Shown: positions 8,466 to 17,835, numbered from the stretch's first letter. The stretch: DNA of 64,000 bases from an uncultured Prevotellaceae bacterium (GCA_900317325.1 ONGE01000019.1:58066-122065); one strand, 5' to 3'. Notes: generated by a model not told the origin, from the sequence alone. Numbers and translations are program-made.

Positions 8466-8498
8466 CTGAGAATAAAAAGAAAAAAAACAGTTCAAGAT

Positions 8499-9173
8499 AT
8501 GAAATATAGTTTGAGATATCTGTTCATCATGGCGGTTGCGGCGATGTGCTCACTGCACTGTTACGCCGACGAAGCCACACCCAACGACACGGTCTATTTC
8601 TACGACACGTGGCAACAACTGTTTGATCATGACCCCATGGGATTCAGCGTCACACCGCCTTTATACGCCCTCACGCCTTACGAGGTTTATTTTGACACCG
8701 GTGACTACGATCTCGACGAAATGATGTTGAGAAACCACCTTGCCATGTCATTGGGCGACAGCATTATGCTCATGAGCAGTCAATACCTCAAGAAGAATTT
8801 CAAGGGCGATGCCAAGAATCTTGAAGGCTTTGTCCCCGTATATTTCAATGAGAAGACAGCGTTTCTCACCTTTCAAAGCACGTCGCTGAGAGATATCTTA
8901 TTCGGGAAAAGCCTCAATGATGAAGAGACAAAATACACTGTCGAATTTTACTATATCGACTTTGTCAAACATGAGGTCAGAAAAGTCACCCCCAGCTATC
9001 TGAGCGAGTTGCTTGAGGATTATCACGACTTGCAGATGCGCTATGAGGGCATGAAGGACTACAAGAAACAATACATCATCCAGGACTACTTCTACAAGTA
9101 TGTGGACCGGGCCACCCGAGACTTCATGCGCCCCTACATCCTTGACCTTGTCGAGAACATTTCAGTCGAATAA
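8499..9173 (+). CDS. secreted protein of unknown function, tandem paralog B
   Basis: 224 aa with signal peptide MKYSLRYLFIMAVAAMCSLHCYA. Paralog of the preceding gene: it keeps NDTVYFYDTWQQ (about residue 28), DYHDLQMRYEGMKDYKK (about 176) and the YYIDF strand, but the N-terminal third has diverged. The Cys in CSLHCYA does not form a proper lipobox. It ends 14 nt before the ABC-importer binding protein, so a role alongside that importer is possible but rests on position only. Confidence 0.75.
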   Translation: MKYSLRYLFIMAVAAMCSLHCYADEATPNDTVYFYDTWQQLFDHDPMGFSVTPPLYALTPYEVYFDTGDYDLDEMMLRNHLAMSLGDSIMLMSSQYLKKNFKGDAKNLEGFVPVYFNEKTAFLTFQSTSLRDILFGKSLNDEETKYTVEFYYIDFVKHEVRKVTPSYLSELLEDYHDLQMRYEGMKDYKKQYIIQDYFYKYVDRATRDFMRPYILDLVENISVE

Positions 9174-9187
9174 TTTCAGTTGTCATA

Positions 9188-10306
9188 ATGAGAAGATTAC
9201 TGCTGTTAACCCTACTCCTCCCCACCCTGCTGATGACCGCCTGTTACAGGAGCGGGAACGGTGCGGGCAAGGCTCTTGATACAAAAGACTCGGTGATCAC
9301 GGCCGCCAAACTGCTGTCGATGCAGCGCATGGCCGATTACACGCTGGTCACCGTGGGAGACCCATGGAAAGGCGGCGTGCTGCACCGCTATGTGCTGGTG
9401 CCCCGCGACACCGAACTGCCCAAGAACCTGCCCGAGGGCACCGTGGTGCGTACCCCTATCGGACGCGCGCTGGTCTATTCGTCGGTGCACACGAGTCTGC
9501 TCGACGAGTTGGGCGCCATCGGTGCCGTGCGCGGCGTGGTTGACAGCCAATATTTTATCGATACTGTCATCGTTCAAGGCCTAGAGTGCGGATTCATCGC
9601 CGATTGCGGCAACTCGATGAATCCCACTGTGGAAAAAGTCATCGACATACAGCCCGACGCCATCTTGCTCTCACCCTACCAGGATGCCAGCTACGGCCAG
9701 ATTGCCAATCTGGACATCCCCATCATCGAGTGCGCCGACTATCTGGAATATGACCCGCTGGGACGCGCCGAGTGGGTGAAATTCTACGGCGAGCTGGTGG
9801 GCAAGCGTGCCGAGGCCGACAGCCTGTACAACGTCGTTGTCGCCGCCTATAACGACATGAAACAGAAAGCCGCAGGAGCCAAGGACCACCCCACCGTCGT
9901 GACCGAGATGGTCATCAGCGGCGTGTGGAACGTGCCCGGCGGACAGAGCTACATGGCCCGCATCCTGGGCGATGCCGGCGGCAAGTACCTGTGGGCCGAC
10001 GACAAGAATACAGGGTCACTGGCACTGGACTTCAACCAAGTTCTCGCTGTGGCCCACGATGCCGACTACTGGTTCATCAAGTGGACCAACATCAATTCGC
10101 TCAAGGACCTGCAGGGAGCCTACGACCTGAACAAGGAGATGGCGGCCTTCAAGAATAAGCGCGTGTATGTGTGCGACACCGACAAGACCCGCTTCTTTGA
10201 CCGCATCCCTTTCCACCCCGAGGTGCTGCTGCGTGAGTTCTCGGCCATCCTGCACCCCGAGTTGTTCCCCGACTACCAAAACCAGATGTATCACCACATT
10301 GACTGA
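9188..10306 (+). CDS. FecB/BtuF-type periplasmic substrate-binding lipoprotein
   Basis: Binding component of an iron-chelate, heme or cobalamin ABC importer. The 372-aa precursor begins MRRLLLLTLLLPTLLMTAC, with a lipobox ending at Cys19, so the mature protein is lipid-anchored. The fold shows in GRALVYSSVHTSLLDELG, then GNSMNPTVEKVIDIQPDAIL and the C-terminal KNKRVYVCDTDKTRFFDRIPFHPEVLLREF, the usual end of the PF01497 family. It is followed directly by its permease and ATPase. The substrate cannot be read from the sequence; no riboswitch or Fur-like site stands out and no TonB receptor gene is adjacent. Confidence 0.88.
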   Translation: MRRLLLLTLLLPTLLMTACYRSGNGAGKALDTKDSVITAAKLLSMQRMADYTLVTVGDPWKGGVLHRYVLVPRDTELPKNLPEGTVVRTPIGRALVYSSVHTSLLDELGAIGAVRGVVDSQYFIDTVIVQGLECGFIADCGNSMNPTVEKVIDIQPDAILLSPYQDASYGQIANLDIPIIECADYLEYDPLGRAEWVKFYGELVGKRAEADSLYNVVVAAYNDMKQKAAGAKDHPTVVTEMVISGVWNVPGGQSYMARILGDAGGKYLWADDKNTGSLALDFNQVLAVAHDADYWFIKWTNINSLKDLQGAYDLNKEMAAFKNKRVYVCDTDKTRFFDRIPFHPEVLLREFSAILHPELFPDYQNQMYHHID

Positions 10307-10313
10307 TTCACCG

Positions 10314-11348
10314 ATGACATATCGCCGCTTCACCATCACCATCATCGCCATGACGGTGCTGCTGGTGTTGCTGGGCGTAGCTTGTCTGCTGTTCGGCTCG
10401 GTGGACATTCCCGCCGATAAGATAACCGACATCGTCACCGGCAAGGGCAGCGGCAACAAGGCATGGGACATCATCATCCTGCAATCGCGCATCCCCATGA
10501 TCATCACGGCAGCACTGGCTGGTGCCGCACTGTCGATCTCGGGCTTGCTGTTGCAGACGACTTTCAACAACCCGCTGGCCGGGCCGTCGATACTGGGTGT
10601 GTCGTCGGGAGCCGGACTGGGCGTCGCCATCGTCATCCTGGCGATGGGCGGTTCGCTGGGCGGTTTGCTGGGAGAGGGAGCCGGCAGTTATATGGCCATC
10701 CTGGTGGGAGCGCTGCTCGGAGCCGGCATGGTACTGGTCACGCTCATCGCTTTCTCGGCCATCGTGCGCAGCAACACGATGCTGCTCATCATCGGTATCC
10801 TCGTGAGCTACCTGACCTCGAGCGTCGTGCAGCTGCTCAACTCGGTGGCTACCGAGGAAGGCGTGCACAACTATGTGGCATGGGGCTTCGGCAACTTCTC
10901 GGGCGTGAGCGCGGCTCAGATGCCTGTCTATGCCGGCGTCATCATCCTGGCGCTCATCGGCTCGGCACTCATGGTCAAGCCCTTGAACGCCTTGCTGCTG
11001 GGCACACGCTATGCCCGCAACCTGGGCATCAACGTGTCGCGCACGCGCAACAGCCTGCTGCTCATCACCGGCATCTTGACCGCCGTGGTGACGGCCTATT
11101 GCGGCCCCATCGGCTTTATCGGCCTGGTCGTGCCGCACATCGCACGCATGTCATTAGGCACCAGTAACCATGCCCGCCTCGTGCCCGCCACCATTCTGGC
11201 AGGAGCCGACATCGCCTTGTTGTGTGCACTGGTGAGCGTGAACAACCCGCACGGCATCATTCCCATCAATGCCATCACACCCATCATCGGTGTGCCCATC
11301 ATCCTGTATATCATCCTTAACCGTCGACGCATTCAATACTTCAACTGA
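10314..11348 (+). CDS. FecCD-family ABC importer permease
   Basis: Multi-pass inner-membrane permease that moves siderophore, heme or vitamin B12 from the binding protein into the cytoplasm. I place the start at ATG 10314 (MTYRRFTITIIAMTVLL), 7 nt after the binding-protein stop; the longer frame from 10167 would overlap that gene and has no membrane character. This gives 344 aa, normal for the family. Signatures: LQTTFNNPLAGPSILGVSSGA, LGTRYARNLGIN and GPIGFIGLVVPHIARM, the loops that contact the binding protein and ATPase. Its stop overlaps the ATPase start by one base (TGATG). Confidence 0.93.
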   Translation: MTYRRFTITIIAMTVLLVLLGVACLLFGSVDIPADKITDIVTGKGSGNKAWDIIILQSRIPMIITAALAGAALSISGLLLQTTFNNPLAGPSILGVSSGAGLGVAIVILAMGGSLGGLLGEGAGSYMAILVGALLGAGMVLVTLIAFSAIVRSNTMLLIIGILVSYLTSSVVQLLNSVATEEGVHNYVAWGFGNFSGVSAAQMPVYAGVIILALIGSALMVKPLNALLLGTRYARNLGINVSRTRNSLLLITGILTAVVTAYCGPIGFIGLVVPHIARMSLGTSNHARLVPATILAGADIALLCALVSVNNPHGIIPINAITPIIGVPIILYIILNRRRIQYFN

Positions 11349-12133
11349 TGAACAACGATAACGCCATATTGACAACACATGACCTCTCGGTGGGCTACCG
11401 CAACGGGAGCCAGCAAGTGACATTGCTCAGCGGGCTGAACCTCGCCCTGGAGAAAGGTAAACTCGTGGCCCTCTTGGGCCAGAACGGTGCCGGCAAATCC
11501 ACCCTGCTGCGCGCCCTCACCTGCGACGATCACCCGCTGGACGGCACAATAGAGATCAACGGCAGGAACATGCACGAGATGAGCCAGAAAGACCGTTCGC
11601 GCCTCATCGGCCTGGTCTCGACCGAGCGCATCCAGGCAGGTGCCCTCACCGTTACCGAGCTGGTGGGCCTCGGCCGCCAGCCCCACACGGGATTCCTGGG
11701 AAGGCTCGACGATGAGGACCGCAAGATCGTTCATCAGTCAATGGTCGATGCCGGCATCATCGGCAAGGCCAATGAGTACATGGCCTCGCTGAGCGACGGC
11801 GAGCGGCAGAAGGCCATGATAGCCCGTGCGCTGGCCCAACAGACGCCTATCATCATCCTCGACGAGCCCACGGCCTTCCTCGATGTCGCCAGCCGTATCG
11901 AGACGATGCGCCTGCTGCAGACCCTCGCCCACGAGCGTGGCAAGGCCGTTTTGCTTTCCAGCCATGACATCTCCCAATCGCTGATGCTGGCCGACGAGCT
12001 GTGGCTCATCACCACCGACCGCCAAGTGCTCACCGGCACCCCCAAGAAACTGATTGCCGACGGAGCCATGGATCACCTGTTCACCAACCGCTCCATCCAC
12101 TTCAACCACGACATCCTCGACTACTCCTTCTAG
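11348..12133 (+). CDS. FecE/BtuD-type ABC importer ATPase
   Basis: Energises the importer encoded just upstream. The 261-aa protein has Walker A GQNGAGKST (about residue 42), signature motif LSDGERQKAMIARAL, Walker B IIILDEPTAFLD and the switch His in SSHDISQS. The C-terminal tail (DHLFTNRSIHFNHDI) is of the ferrichrome/cobalamin type. Translationally coupled to the permease by a TGATG overlap, it completes a binding-protein/permease/ATPase set. Confidence 0.94.
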   Translation: MNNDNAILTTHDLSVGYRNGSQQVTLLSGLNLALEKGKLVALLGQNGAGKSTLLRALTCDDHPLDGTIEINGRNMHEMSQKDRSRLIGLVSTERIQAGALTVTELVGLGRQPHTGFLGRLDDEDRKIVHQSMVDAGIIGKANEYMASLSDGERQKAMIARALAQQTPIIILDEPTAFLDVASRIETMRLLQTLAHERGKAVLLSSHDISQSLMLADELWLITTDRQVLTGTPKKLIADGAMDHLFTNRSIHFNHDILDYSF

Positions 12134-12337
12134 TAGGTTTTTCATACTTCTTGCTTTACTTTTCCTGTGGACCGAAAACCATAGGATTTTGCTGTTTGCC
12201 ACCAATTTCGGTAGTCGATTCTTTATTTGTCGCCAAACCAACATAACATCCTATCAATAAGCGTTTTAACATCGTTTCAAGGCATGGTCGAGGGGCATTT
12301 TTCGGGCTGAAAATTTGGTCAATTCAGAAGTTTATCG

Positions 12338-12345
12338 TACCTTTG
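12338..12345 (+). promoter_or_regulatory. -7 promoter element
   Basis: TACCTTTG with TTTG at 12314-12317, 20 nt upstream: a full -33/-7 Bacteroidota promoter for the gene at 12373. Confidence 0.75.
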
Positions 12346-12372
12346 CACTAACGAACCAATTACTAACAACTT

Positions 12373-12765
12373 ATGCTAAAACGATTTTTATTAGCTCTTG
12401 CTGTTGTAATTGCTGTGTCTGCCATGGGGCAGGATTATAAACTGCATGCCACCAAATATCACCCTGGACAGGGCGGTGCTGGTTGGGTAACAGCAAGTGG
12501 AGACCGAATCAATTATGATAAGTTGAAAAACTATCAGATTCGATGGGTTGCACTCTCACCTGACATGTTTCACAAACATGGCTTCAAGTTGGGAGATGTG
12601 ATTATTGTAGAGAGTGAGTCCACTCCGTCGATCAACGGTGAGTGGATTGTGAAGGACAAGATGAGTCCACGCTTGAGCAAGCGCATCGACTTCCTCACTC
12701 CGCGTGGTGACAAGTACAACTTCCGCAACGGAGCGGTCACCATTCGCAAGAAGAAAAAAGATTGA
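12373..12765 (+). CDS. small secreted 3D/RlpA-like double-psi beta-barrel protein
   Basis: 130 aa with signal peptide MLKRFLLALAVVIAVSAMGQ. The mature part reads HATKYHPGQGGAGWVTASGD, then WVALSPDMF and IVKDKMSPRLSKRIDFL, the pattern of 3D and RlpA-like double-psi barrels, which cut or bind peptidoglycan (lytic transglycosylase-like). The order of T-A-S-G-D and the late V-x-D with R-I-D fits 3D best. I infer a cell-wall role; activity is not shown. It has its own promoter and a terminator shared with the converging S41 operon. Confidence 0.65.
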   Translation: MLKRFLLALAVVIAVSAMGQDYKLHATKYHPGQGGAGWVTASGDRINYDKLKNYQIRWVALSPDMFHKHGFKLGDVIIVESESTPSINGEWIVKDKMSPRLSKRIDFLTPRGDKYNFRNGAVTIRKKKKD

Positions 12766-12805
12766 ACTCTGAAAGAAACCTCCTGAGGTTCCAGAAAAGA
12801 AACAT

Positions 12806-12844
12806 GATTGGGACGGGACAGATCACCTCTGCCTCGTCCCGATC
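12806..12844. terminator. hairpin between convergent genes
   Basis: 10-bp stem: 12806-12815 (GATTGGGACG) pairs with 12835-12844. A weak T-rich stretch follows on the plus strand. Confidence 0.5.
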
Positions 12845-12870
12845 GTTTATATCGTGCGATAATAAAGCGG

Positions 12871-14496
12871 CTAATCGGTGATCGGGAATGCGGCCTTGTG
12901 GCGGTTAAGGGCTTTGAGAGCCTCTTGGACGGTTTTGTCGTTACGGTTCACGATGGCGGAATAGGCCTCTGGGCCGAAGATGTCGTGGGCGATAATTGAC
13001 TTAATCTTGGTCAAAATCAAATCATGAGAATGATTGATATAGTACCATCGCGGAACTATGCCATTGGCTGCGGCAAAATTGGCAAATTCTTTAATCAGAT
13101 CGTTGTCAATAGGAGTTGTGCGCAGGAATTGCTTGTAATCGCTCATTTGCTTAAGTGTCTTGCGGTTTTTCTCACAATAGGTGAAGGCAAAACGCTGCAA
13201 TAGGCCAGCATTATCAACATCAATGAAGTACTTGTTGATCCCTGCCGTGTCTCGAGCAACAAAGACGTCGGGGATAATGCCACCCCCGCCATAGACAGTT
13301 CGGCCATGTCGTGTAGTAAATGCAAGGCTTTTGTCTATCCTGATGCTATCTTTGTTGAAGAATTCGCCGTGCTTGAAGCGCTCCAGCAGTTCGTCTTCAT
13401 AAAAGCGGGTTTCATGATAATTGTAATTCTTCTGGATGCAGCGGCCGCTGGGGGTATAGTAGCGGGCGACAGCCAAACGCAGGATGCTACTGTCGGGGAG
13501 CATGAAGTCATTCTGCACCAGTCCCTTACCAAAGGAGCGACGACCCACAATGAGGGCACGGTCATTATCCTGGAGAGCACCTGCAAAAATCTCACTGGCA
13601 CTGGCGCTATACTCATCGACAAGGACAGCAAGCTCTACATTCTGGAATTTTCCTTTACCATCACTGTTGTATGGCTGATTGTATTGCTTGCGCCTACCGC
13701 GTGTAGTGACGATAGTTTGTTTTGCCGGCAAGAACTCGTTGGCCATGAGCACCGCAGTTTCCATATAGCCTCCACCATTGCCTCTCAGGTCTATCATAAA
13801 GCGCTTGGCCCCTTGGGCTTGCAGTTGAGTTAATGCCTGAACAAATTCGTTATAAGTGTTACGCTCAAACTGGTTGACCTTAATATACCCCGTGTTCTTG
13901 TCAAGCAAGTAGTAAGAATCAAGGGTTCTCTTTATAATCCTGTTGCGTGTCACTGTGAAGTCAAGAATCTTGGGATAGCCATGGCGCAGCACACTCAACG
14001 TGACCGTGCTACCGTTAGGTCCACTCAAGAGTTTGAATATCTCACCTGAGGCTTTATTGATGTTGGCGGTTGGCTGCCCGTCAATCTTCACGATACAGTC
14101 ACCAGGCAGGATGCCGGCAATATCGCTTGGACCAGCGGGAACTATGCATTCAACATGGACAGTGTCGTTGAAGATGATGAAGACGATGCCGATATCGGGA
14201 ATCACGCCATCAGTTCTCTCTCGGGGAATCTTGGAATTATGGCTATCAAAATAACTGGTGTGAGGGTCAAGACCTTTCAACATTAAGGGTATGCTCCTCT
14301 CAATGAGTTGGTCAGGGTTAAGGGAATCCACATACTCGTCCAAGATAAGGTCAATAATGGCCTTGATTTTAGGATTTCTGGCTTCTTCAGTGGCTTTTGG
14401 AACTGCATTTACATGATGAAAGTCGATGAGCAGGCCCGTCACAAATGCAGCCACGGCAATAGCTATTGTTAACCAGATGGGCGTGCTCTTTTTCAT
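12871..14496 (-). CDS. S41 C-terminal processing peptidase, tandem copy 3
   Basis: Periplasmic, membrane-anchored serine protease of the CtpA/Prc type that trims C-termini of exported proteins. 541 aa: an N-terminal anchor (MKKSTPIWLTIAIAVAAFVTGLL), a PDZ domain with PAGPSDIAGILPGDCIVKIDG, and the protease core with DLRGNGGGYMETAVLMANEF. The Ser/Lys dyad is intact: Ser299 in the SASASE motif and Lys324 in SFGKGLVQ. It is the last gene of a dCMP deaminase-S41-S41-S41 operon, 11 nt after the middle copy. Its DNA is clearly more AT-rich than the other two copies, so the duplication is old or its history differs. Confidence 0.93.
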   Translation of the reverse strand: MKKSTPIWLTIAIAVAAFVTGLLIDFHHVNAVPKATEEARNPKIKAIIDLILDEYVDSLNPDQLIERSIPLMLKGLDPHTSYFDSHNSKIPRERTDGVIPDIGIVFIIFNDTVHVECIVPAGPSDIAGILPGDCIVKIDGQPTANINKASGEIFKLLSGPNGSTVTLSVLRHGYPKILDFTVTRNRIIKRTLDSYYLLDKNTGYIKVNQFERNTYNEFVQALTQLQAQGAKRFMIDLRGNGGGYMETAVLMANEFLPAKQTIVTTRGRRKQYNQPYNSDGKGKFQNVELAVLVDEYSASASEIFAGALQDNDRALIVGRRSFGKGLVQNDFMLPDSSILRLAVARYYTPSGRCIQKNYNYHETRFYEDELLERFKHGEFFNKDSIRIDKSLAFTTRHGRTVYGGGGIIPDVFVARDTAGINKYFIDVDNAGLLQRFAFTYCEKNRKTLKQMSDYKQFLRTTPIDNDLIKEFANFAAANGIVPRWYYINHSHDLILTKIKSIIAHDIFGPEAYSAIVNRNDKTVQEALKALNRHKAAFPITD

Positions 14497-14507
14497 TTGT
14501 CTATTTC

Positions 14508-16127
14508 TCAGTCGGTGATCGGGAATGCGGCCTTGTGGGCGTTCAAGGCTTTGAGCGCGGCTTGAACGGTATTGTCCTGCCTGTTCACGATGGGATAGAA
14601 AGCCTGGTTGCCGAAGATGTCACGGGCGATCAAGGCCTTGAGATTGGTCACTATCACATCACGGGACTGGTTGATGTAGTACCATCGCGGGGCGACACCG
14701 TTGCGGGCGGCATAATCGACAAAATCCTTGAGGAGGACATCGTCGCCGGGCGCCATGCTCAAGAACTGCTTGTAGTCTTCCAGCTTGTTGAGCATCGCGC
14801 GGTTTTTGTTGCAATAATAGAACGCGTAGCGCTGCAACAAGCCGGCGTTGGCCACCTCGATATAATAGCTGGACAGTCCTGTCGTGTCGCGAGCCACAAA
14901 GATGTCAGGCACGATGCCACCGCCGCCATAGACCGTGCGGCCATACAGCGTGTTGAACACCTGGCTCTTGTCGATCTTCATACTGTCGCGGCTGTATAGC
15001 TCACCGCTGAGGTAACGCTCCAGCACCTCTTTCTCGTAATTGAGCATTCCCTCCTTGTAATCCTTCTGGATGCAACGACCGCTGGGCGTGTAGTAACGGG
15101 CCGTGGTCAGGCGGATGGCGCTGTTGTCGGGCAGCATGAACTCCTTTTGTACCAGTCCCTTGCCAAACGAACGGCAGCCCACGATGAGGCCACGGTCATT
15201 GTCCTGCAAGGCGCCCGCAAAAATCTCGCTGGCGCTGGCGCTGAACTCATCGATGAGCACGGCCACCTCGGCATCCTGGAATGAGCCGTTACCGTCACTC
15301 CACACCTCACCGTCGTCGTGCTTGTAGCGACCCTTGGTGAACACAATGGGCTGATCGGCGGGCAGGAACTCGTTGACCATCAGCACGGCCATTTCCATGA
15401 AACCGCCACCGTTGCCACGCAGGTCGATCATGTAACGCTCGGCCCCCTCGTCGGCGAGGCTGGCCATGGCCGTGATGAACTCATCGTAGGTGTGACGGCC
15501 GAACTGGTTGATCTTGATATAACCCGTGGTGTTGTCAATCATGTAGTAGGTATCGACCGAATTGACGGGGATGTCGCCTCGCGTCACGGTAAAGGTGAGC
15601 AGTTTGCTGGTGTTCTGGCGTTTGATGCCCAGTTTCACCTTGGTGCCCTTGTCGCCACGCAGGCGTTTCATCACCTCGGTGTTGGTCATCTTGGAGCCCG
15701 TGGCAACCGAGTCATCAATCATGACAATCTGGTCACCGGCCATGAGTCCCACCTTCTCGCTGGGACCGCCGGGAATGACCTCCACCACGCCGATGGTGTC
15801 GTTGACCATCATGAACGAGATGCCGATACCGCTGAACGAACCGTTCAGGTCGTCGGTAGCAGCCTTCAGGTCCTCGGCAGTGAAATAACTCGTGTGAGGA
15901 TCCAGGTTGCTCAAAATCTCGGGGATGCTCAACTCGATGAGGTCGTGCAGATTGGTCGTGTCCACATAGTCAGTCGCTATCAAGTTGAGGATAGCGTTGA
16001 GCTTGCGGTCGTTCTCGGCAACCTTGTTGTTATTCGAGAAACGGCTGCCAAAGAAAATACCCGTCACCAACGCTATCGCGAGGGCGAGAGGAAGCCAGAT
16101 GAATTGACGTTTGGGCCGTGTGTTCAT
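14508..16127 (-). CDS. S41 C-terminal processing peptidase, tandem copy 2
   Basis: 539 aa from the ATG at 16127 (MNTRPKRQFIWLPLALAIALV), 10 nt after the previous stop; a longer frame from 16166 would run into the upstream gene. Same layout as its neighbours: one membrane anchor, PDZ (PGGPSEKVGLMAGDQIVMID), DLRGNGGGFMEMAVLMVNEF, Ser298 in SASASE and Lys323 in SFGKGLVQ. The C-terminal helical domain ends in ALKALNAHKAAFPITD, nearly the same as copy 3. All catalytic residues are present, so it should be active, with substrate choice probably set by the diverged PDZ and C-terminal parts. Confidence 0.93.
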   Translation of the reverse strand: MNTRPKRQFIWLPLALAIALVTGIFFGSRFSNNNKVAENDRKLNAILNLIATDYVDTTNLHDLIELSIPEILSNLDPHTSYFTAEDLKAATDDLNGSFSGIGISFMMVNDTIGVVEVIPGGPSEKVGLMAGDQIVMIDDSVATGSKMTNTEVMKRLRGDKGTKVKLGIKRQNTSKLLTFTVTRGDIPVNSVDTYYMIDNTTGYIKINQFGRHTYDEFITAMASLADEGAERYMIDLRGNGGGFMEMAVLMVNEFLPADQPIVFTKGRYKHDDGEVWSDGNGSFQDAEVAVLIDEFSASASEIFAGALQDNDRGLIVGCRSFGKGLVQKEFMLPDNSAIRLTTARYYTPSGRCIQKDYKEGMLNYEKEVLERYLSGELYSRDSMKIDKSQVFNTLYGRTVYGGGGIVPDIFVARDTTGLSSYYIEVANAGLLQRYAFYYCNKNRAMLNKLEDYKQFLSMAPGDDVLLKDFVDYAARNGVAPRWYYINQSRDVIVTNLKALIARDIFGNQAFYPIVNRQDNTVQAALKALNAHKAAFPITD

Positions 16128-16137
16128 ATCTCTCGTT

Positions 16138-17835
16138 TTACAGTTGCCAGTATTTCTTGATTTCACTCAATAACCCGCGCCGCTGAGCGATGGATTTGAG
16201 TTCCAGATTCTCGGTTATCGGGAAGACTGCCTTGTGCTTGTTCAGCGCCTTCAAGGCCTGTTGCACAGTCTTGTCGTTGCGGTTAAGGATGGGATAGTAG
16301 GCCTGGGTTCCGAAGACATCCCTTGCAATCAGCGCTTTGAGCTTTGTCACGATCACATCACGGGAGATGTTGATATAGTACCAACGCGGAACGACGCCGT
16401 TCTTCTCGGCAAAATCGGCAAACATATTGATCAGCTCTTCATCGCTGGGAGCCATGCGCAAGAACTGCTTGTAATCGGTCATCTTGTTGAGTGACTCGCG
16501 GTTGTCGTTGATATAGGAGAATGCGAACTGCTGCAACAAGCCGGCGTTGTCAACGTCGATATAGTAGCCGGTCACTCCGCTGGTGTCGCGCGGCACAAAA
16601 ACGTCGGGCACAATGCCTCCGCCACCATAGACGATGCGGCCATGGGCGGTGGTGAACATCTGGTTCGTATCAACCCTGATGCTGTCGCTGTAGTCCATCT
16701 CGCCATGCCTGTAGCGCTCCACCAGTTCATTGTCATACTCGTCATTGAAGCCGCGCCTGAAATCCTTCTGGATACAACGTCCGCTGGGCGTGTAATAACG
16801 CGCTGTCGTCAAGCGGATGGCACTGCTGTCGGGCAGGATGAACTCCTTCTGCACCAGCGCCTTGCCATAGGAGCGGCATCCCACGATCAAACCGCGGTCG
16901 TTGTCCTGCAAGGCTCCGGCGAAAATCTCGCTGGCGCTGGCGCTGAACTCATCGATGAGCACTGCGACCTCTACATCCTGGTACTTGCCTGTGCCATCGC
17001 TCCAGGCCTCGTTGTCGTCGCGCTTGTAGCGGCCGTGAATGCTGACGATCAACTCGTCGGCGGGCAAGAACTCGTTGGCCATGCGCAAGGCCATCTCCAC
17101 AAATCCGCCGCTGTTTCCGCGCAGGTCGATCATATAACGCTTGGCGCCCTCATCGCTGAGGCTCGCCATGGCAGTCATGAACTCCTCATAAGTATTGCGT
17201 CCGAACTGATTGACCTTGATATAGCCCGTGTTCTTGTCCAGCATATAGTGGGCAGCGACTGTATTCTGCGGGATGGGACCGCGCGTGACAGTGAATGTGA
17301 AAGTCTTGCTGCCCATGTGGCGCTTGACACCTAGCTTCACCGTGCTGCCCTTGGGACCGCGCAGGCTCTTCATGACGCCCCCCTTGGTGATTCGCTCTCC
17401 GACGGTTGTCGTGTCGTCGATCGACACGATGCGGTCACCTGCCATCAAGCCCACCTTGGCTCCGGGTCCACCGGGAATCACCTCGACAATGACGACAGTA
17501 TCCTTCATCAAGTCGAACTGGATGCCGATGTCACACATCGAGCCGGTCTGGTTCTCGGCCATTGTGCGCAGTTTAAGTTCCTCGGCGCTGATATAGGTGG
17601 TGTGGGGATCGAGATTGCTCAAGATTTCGGGAATGCTCATCTCCACCAGATCATTCAGGTTGGTGGAATCCACATAATCCTGATTGATGAGGCTCAAGAT
17701 CGCATTCACCTTGCGGTCATTATCGGCGATATAGTTGTTGGGCGAGATTTGGTTACCGATCAACAAGCCCACAACCACCGCCACCGATATGGCGAAGGGA
17801 ATCCAGATTGGATGACGTGTGTACTTCTCCTTCAT
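16138..17835 (-). CDS. S41 C-terminal processing peptidase, tandem copy 1
   Basis: 565 aa, first of the three copies and directly behind the dCMP deaminase gene (25-nt gap). Anchor MKEKYTRHPIWIPFAISVAVVVGLLI, PDZ with PGGPGAKVGLMAGDRIVSID, DLRGNSGGFVEMALRMANEF, Ser300 in SASASE and Lys325 in SYGKALVQ (the other copies have GKGLVQ). It carries about 20 extra C-terminal residues after AVFPITENLE that the other copies lack. A dCMP deaminase gene followed by a single S41 gene is an arrangement I know in Bacteroides; here the peptidase has been amplified. Confidence 0.93.
   Translation of the reverse strand: MKEKYTRHPIWIPFAISVAVVVGLLIGNQISPNNYIADNDRKVNAILSLINQDYVDSTNLNDLVEMSIPEILSNLDPHTTYISAEELKLRTMAENQTGSMCDIGIQFDLMKDTVVIVEVIPGGPGAKVGLMAGDRIVSIDDTTTVGERITKGGVMKSLRGPKGSTVKLGVKRHMGSKTFTFTVTRGPIPQNTVAAHYMLDKNTGYIKVNQFGRNTYEEFMTAMASLSDEGAKRYMIDLRGNSGGFVEMALRMANEFLPADELIVSIHGRYKRDDNEAWSDGTGKYQDVEVAVLIDEFSASASEIFAGALQDNDRGLIVGCRSYGKALVQKEFILPDSSAIRLTTARYYTPSGRCIQKDFRRGFNDEYDNELVERYRHGEMDYSDSIRVDTNQMFTTAHGRIVYGGGGIVPDVFVPRDTSGVTGYYIDVDNAGLLQQFAFSYINDNRESLNKMTDYKQFLRMAPSDEELINMFADFAEKNGVVPRWYYINISRDVIVTKLKALIARDVFGTQAYYPILNRNDKTVQQALKALNKHKAVFPITENLELKSIAQRRGLLSEIKKYWQL

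Noticed and set aside
8536-8724. Overlapping frames on both strands in GC-rich genes, for example within sppA, the ABC importer and fumarase genes
   Set aside because: They are shadows of the real genes, rich in Arg, Ser, Pro and His, with no start signals.
12134-12372. ATAGGAT/ATCCTAT inverted repeat near 12180-12255
   Set aside because: Only 7 bp with about 70 bp between the arms; expected by chance in this AT-rich gap.
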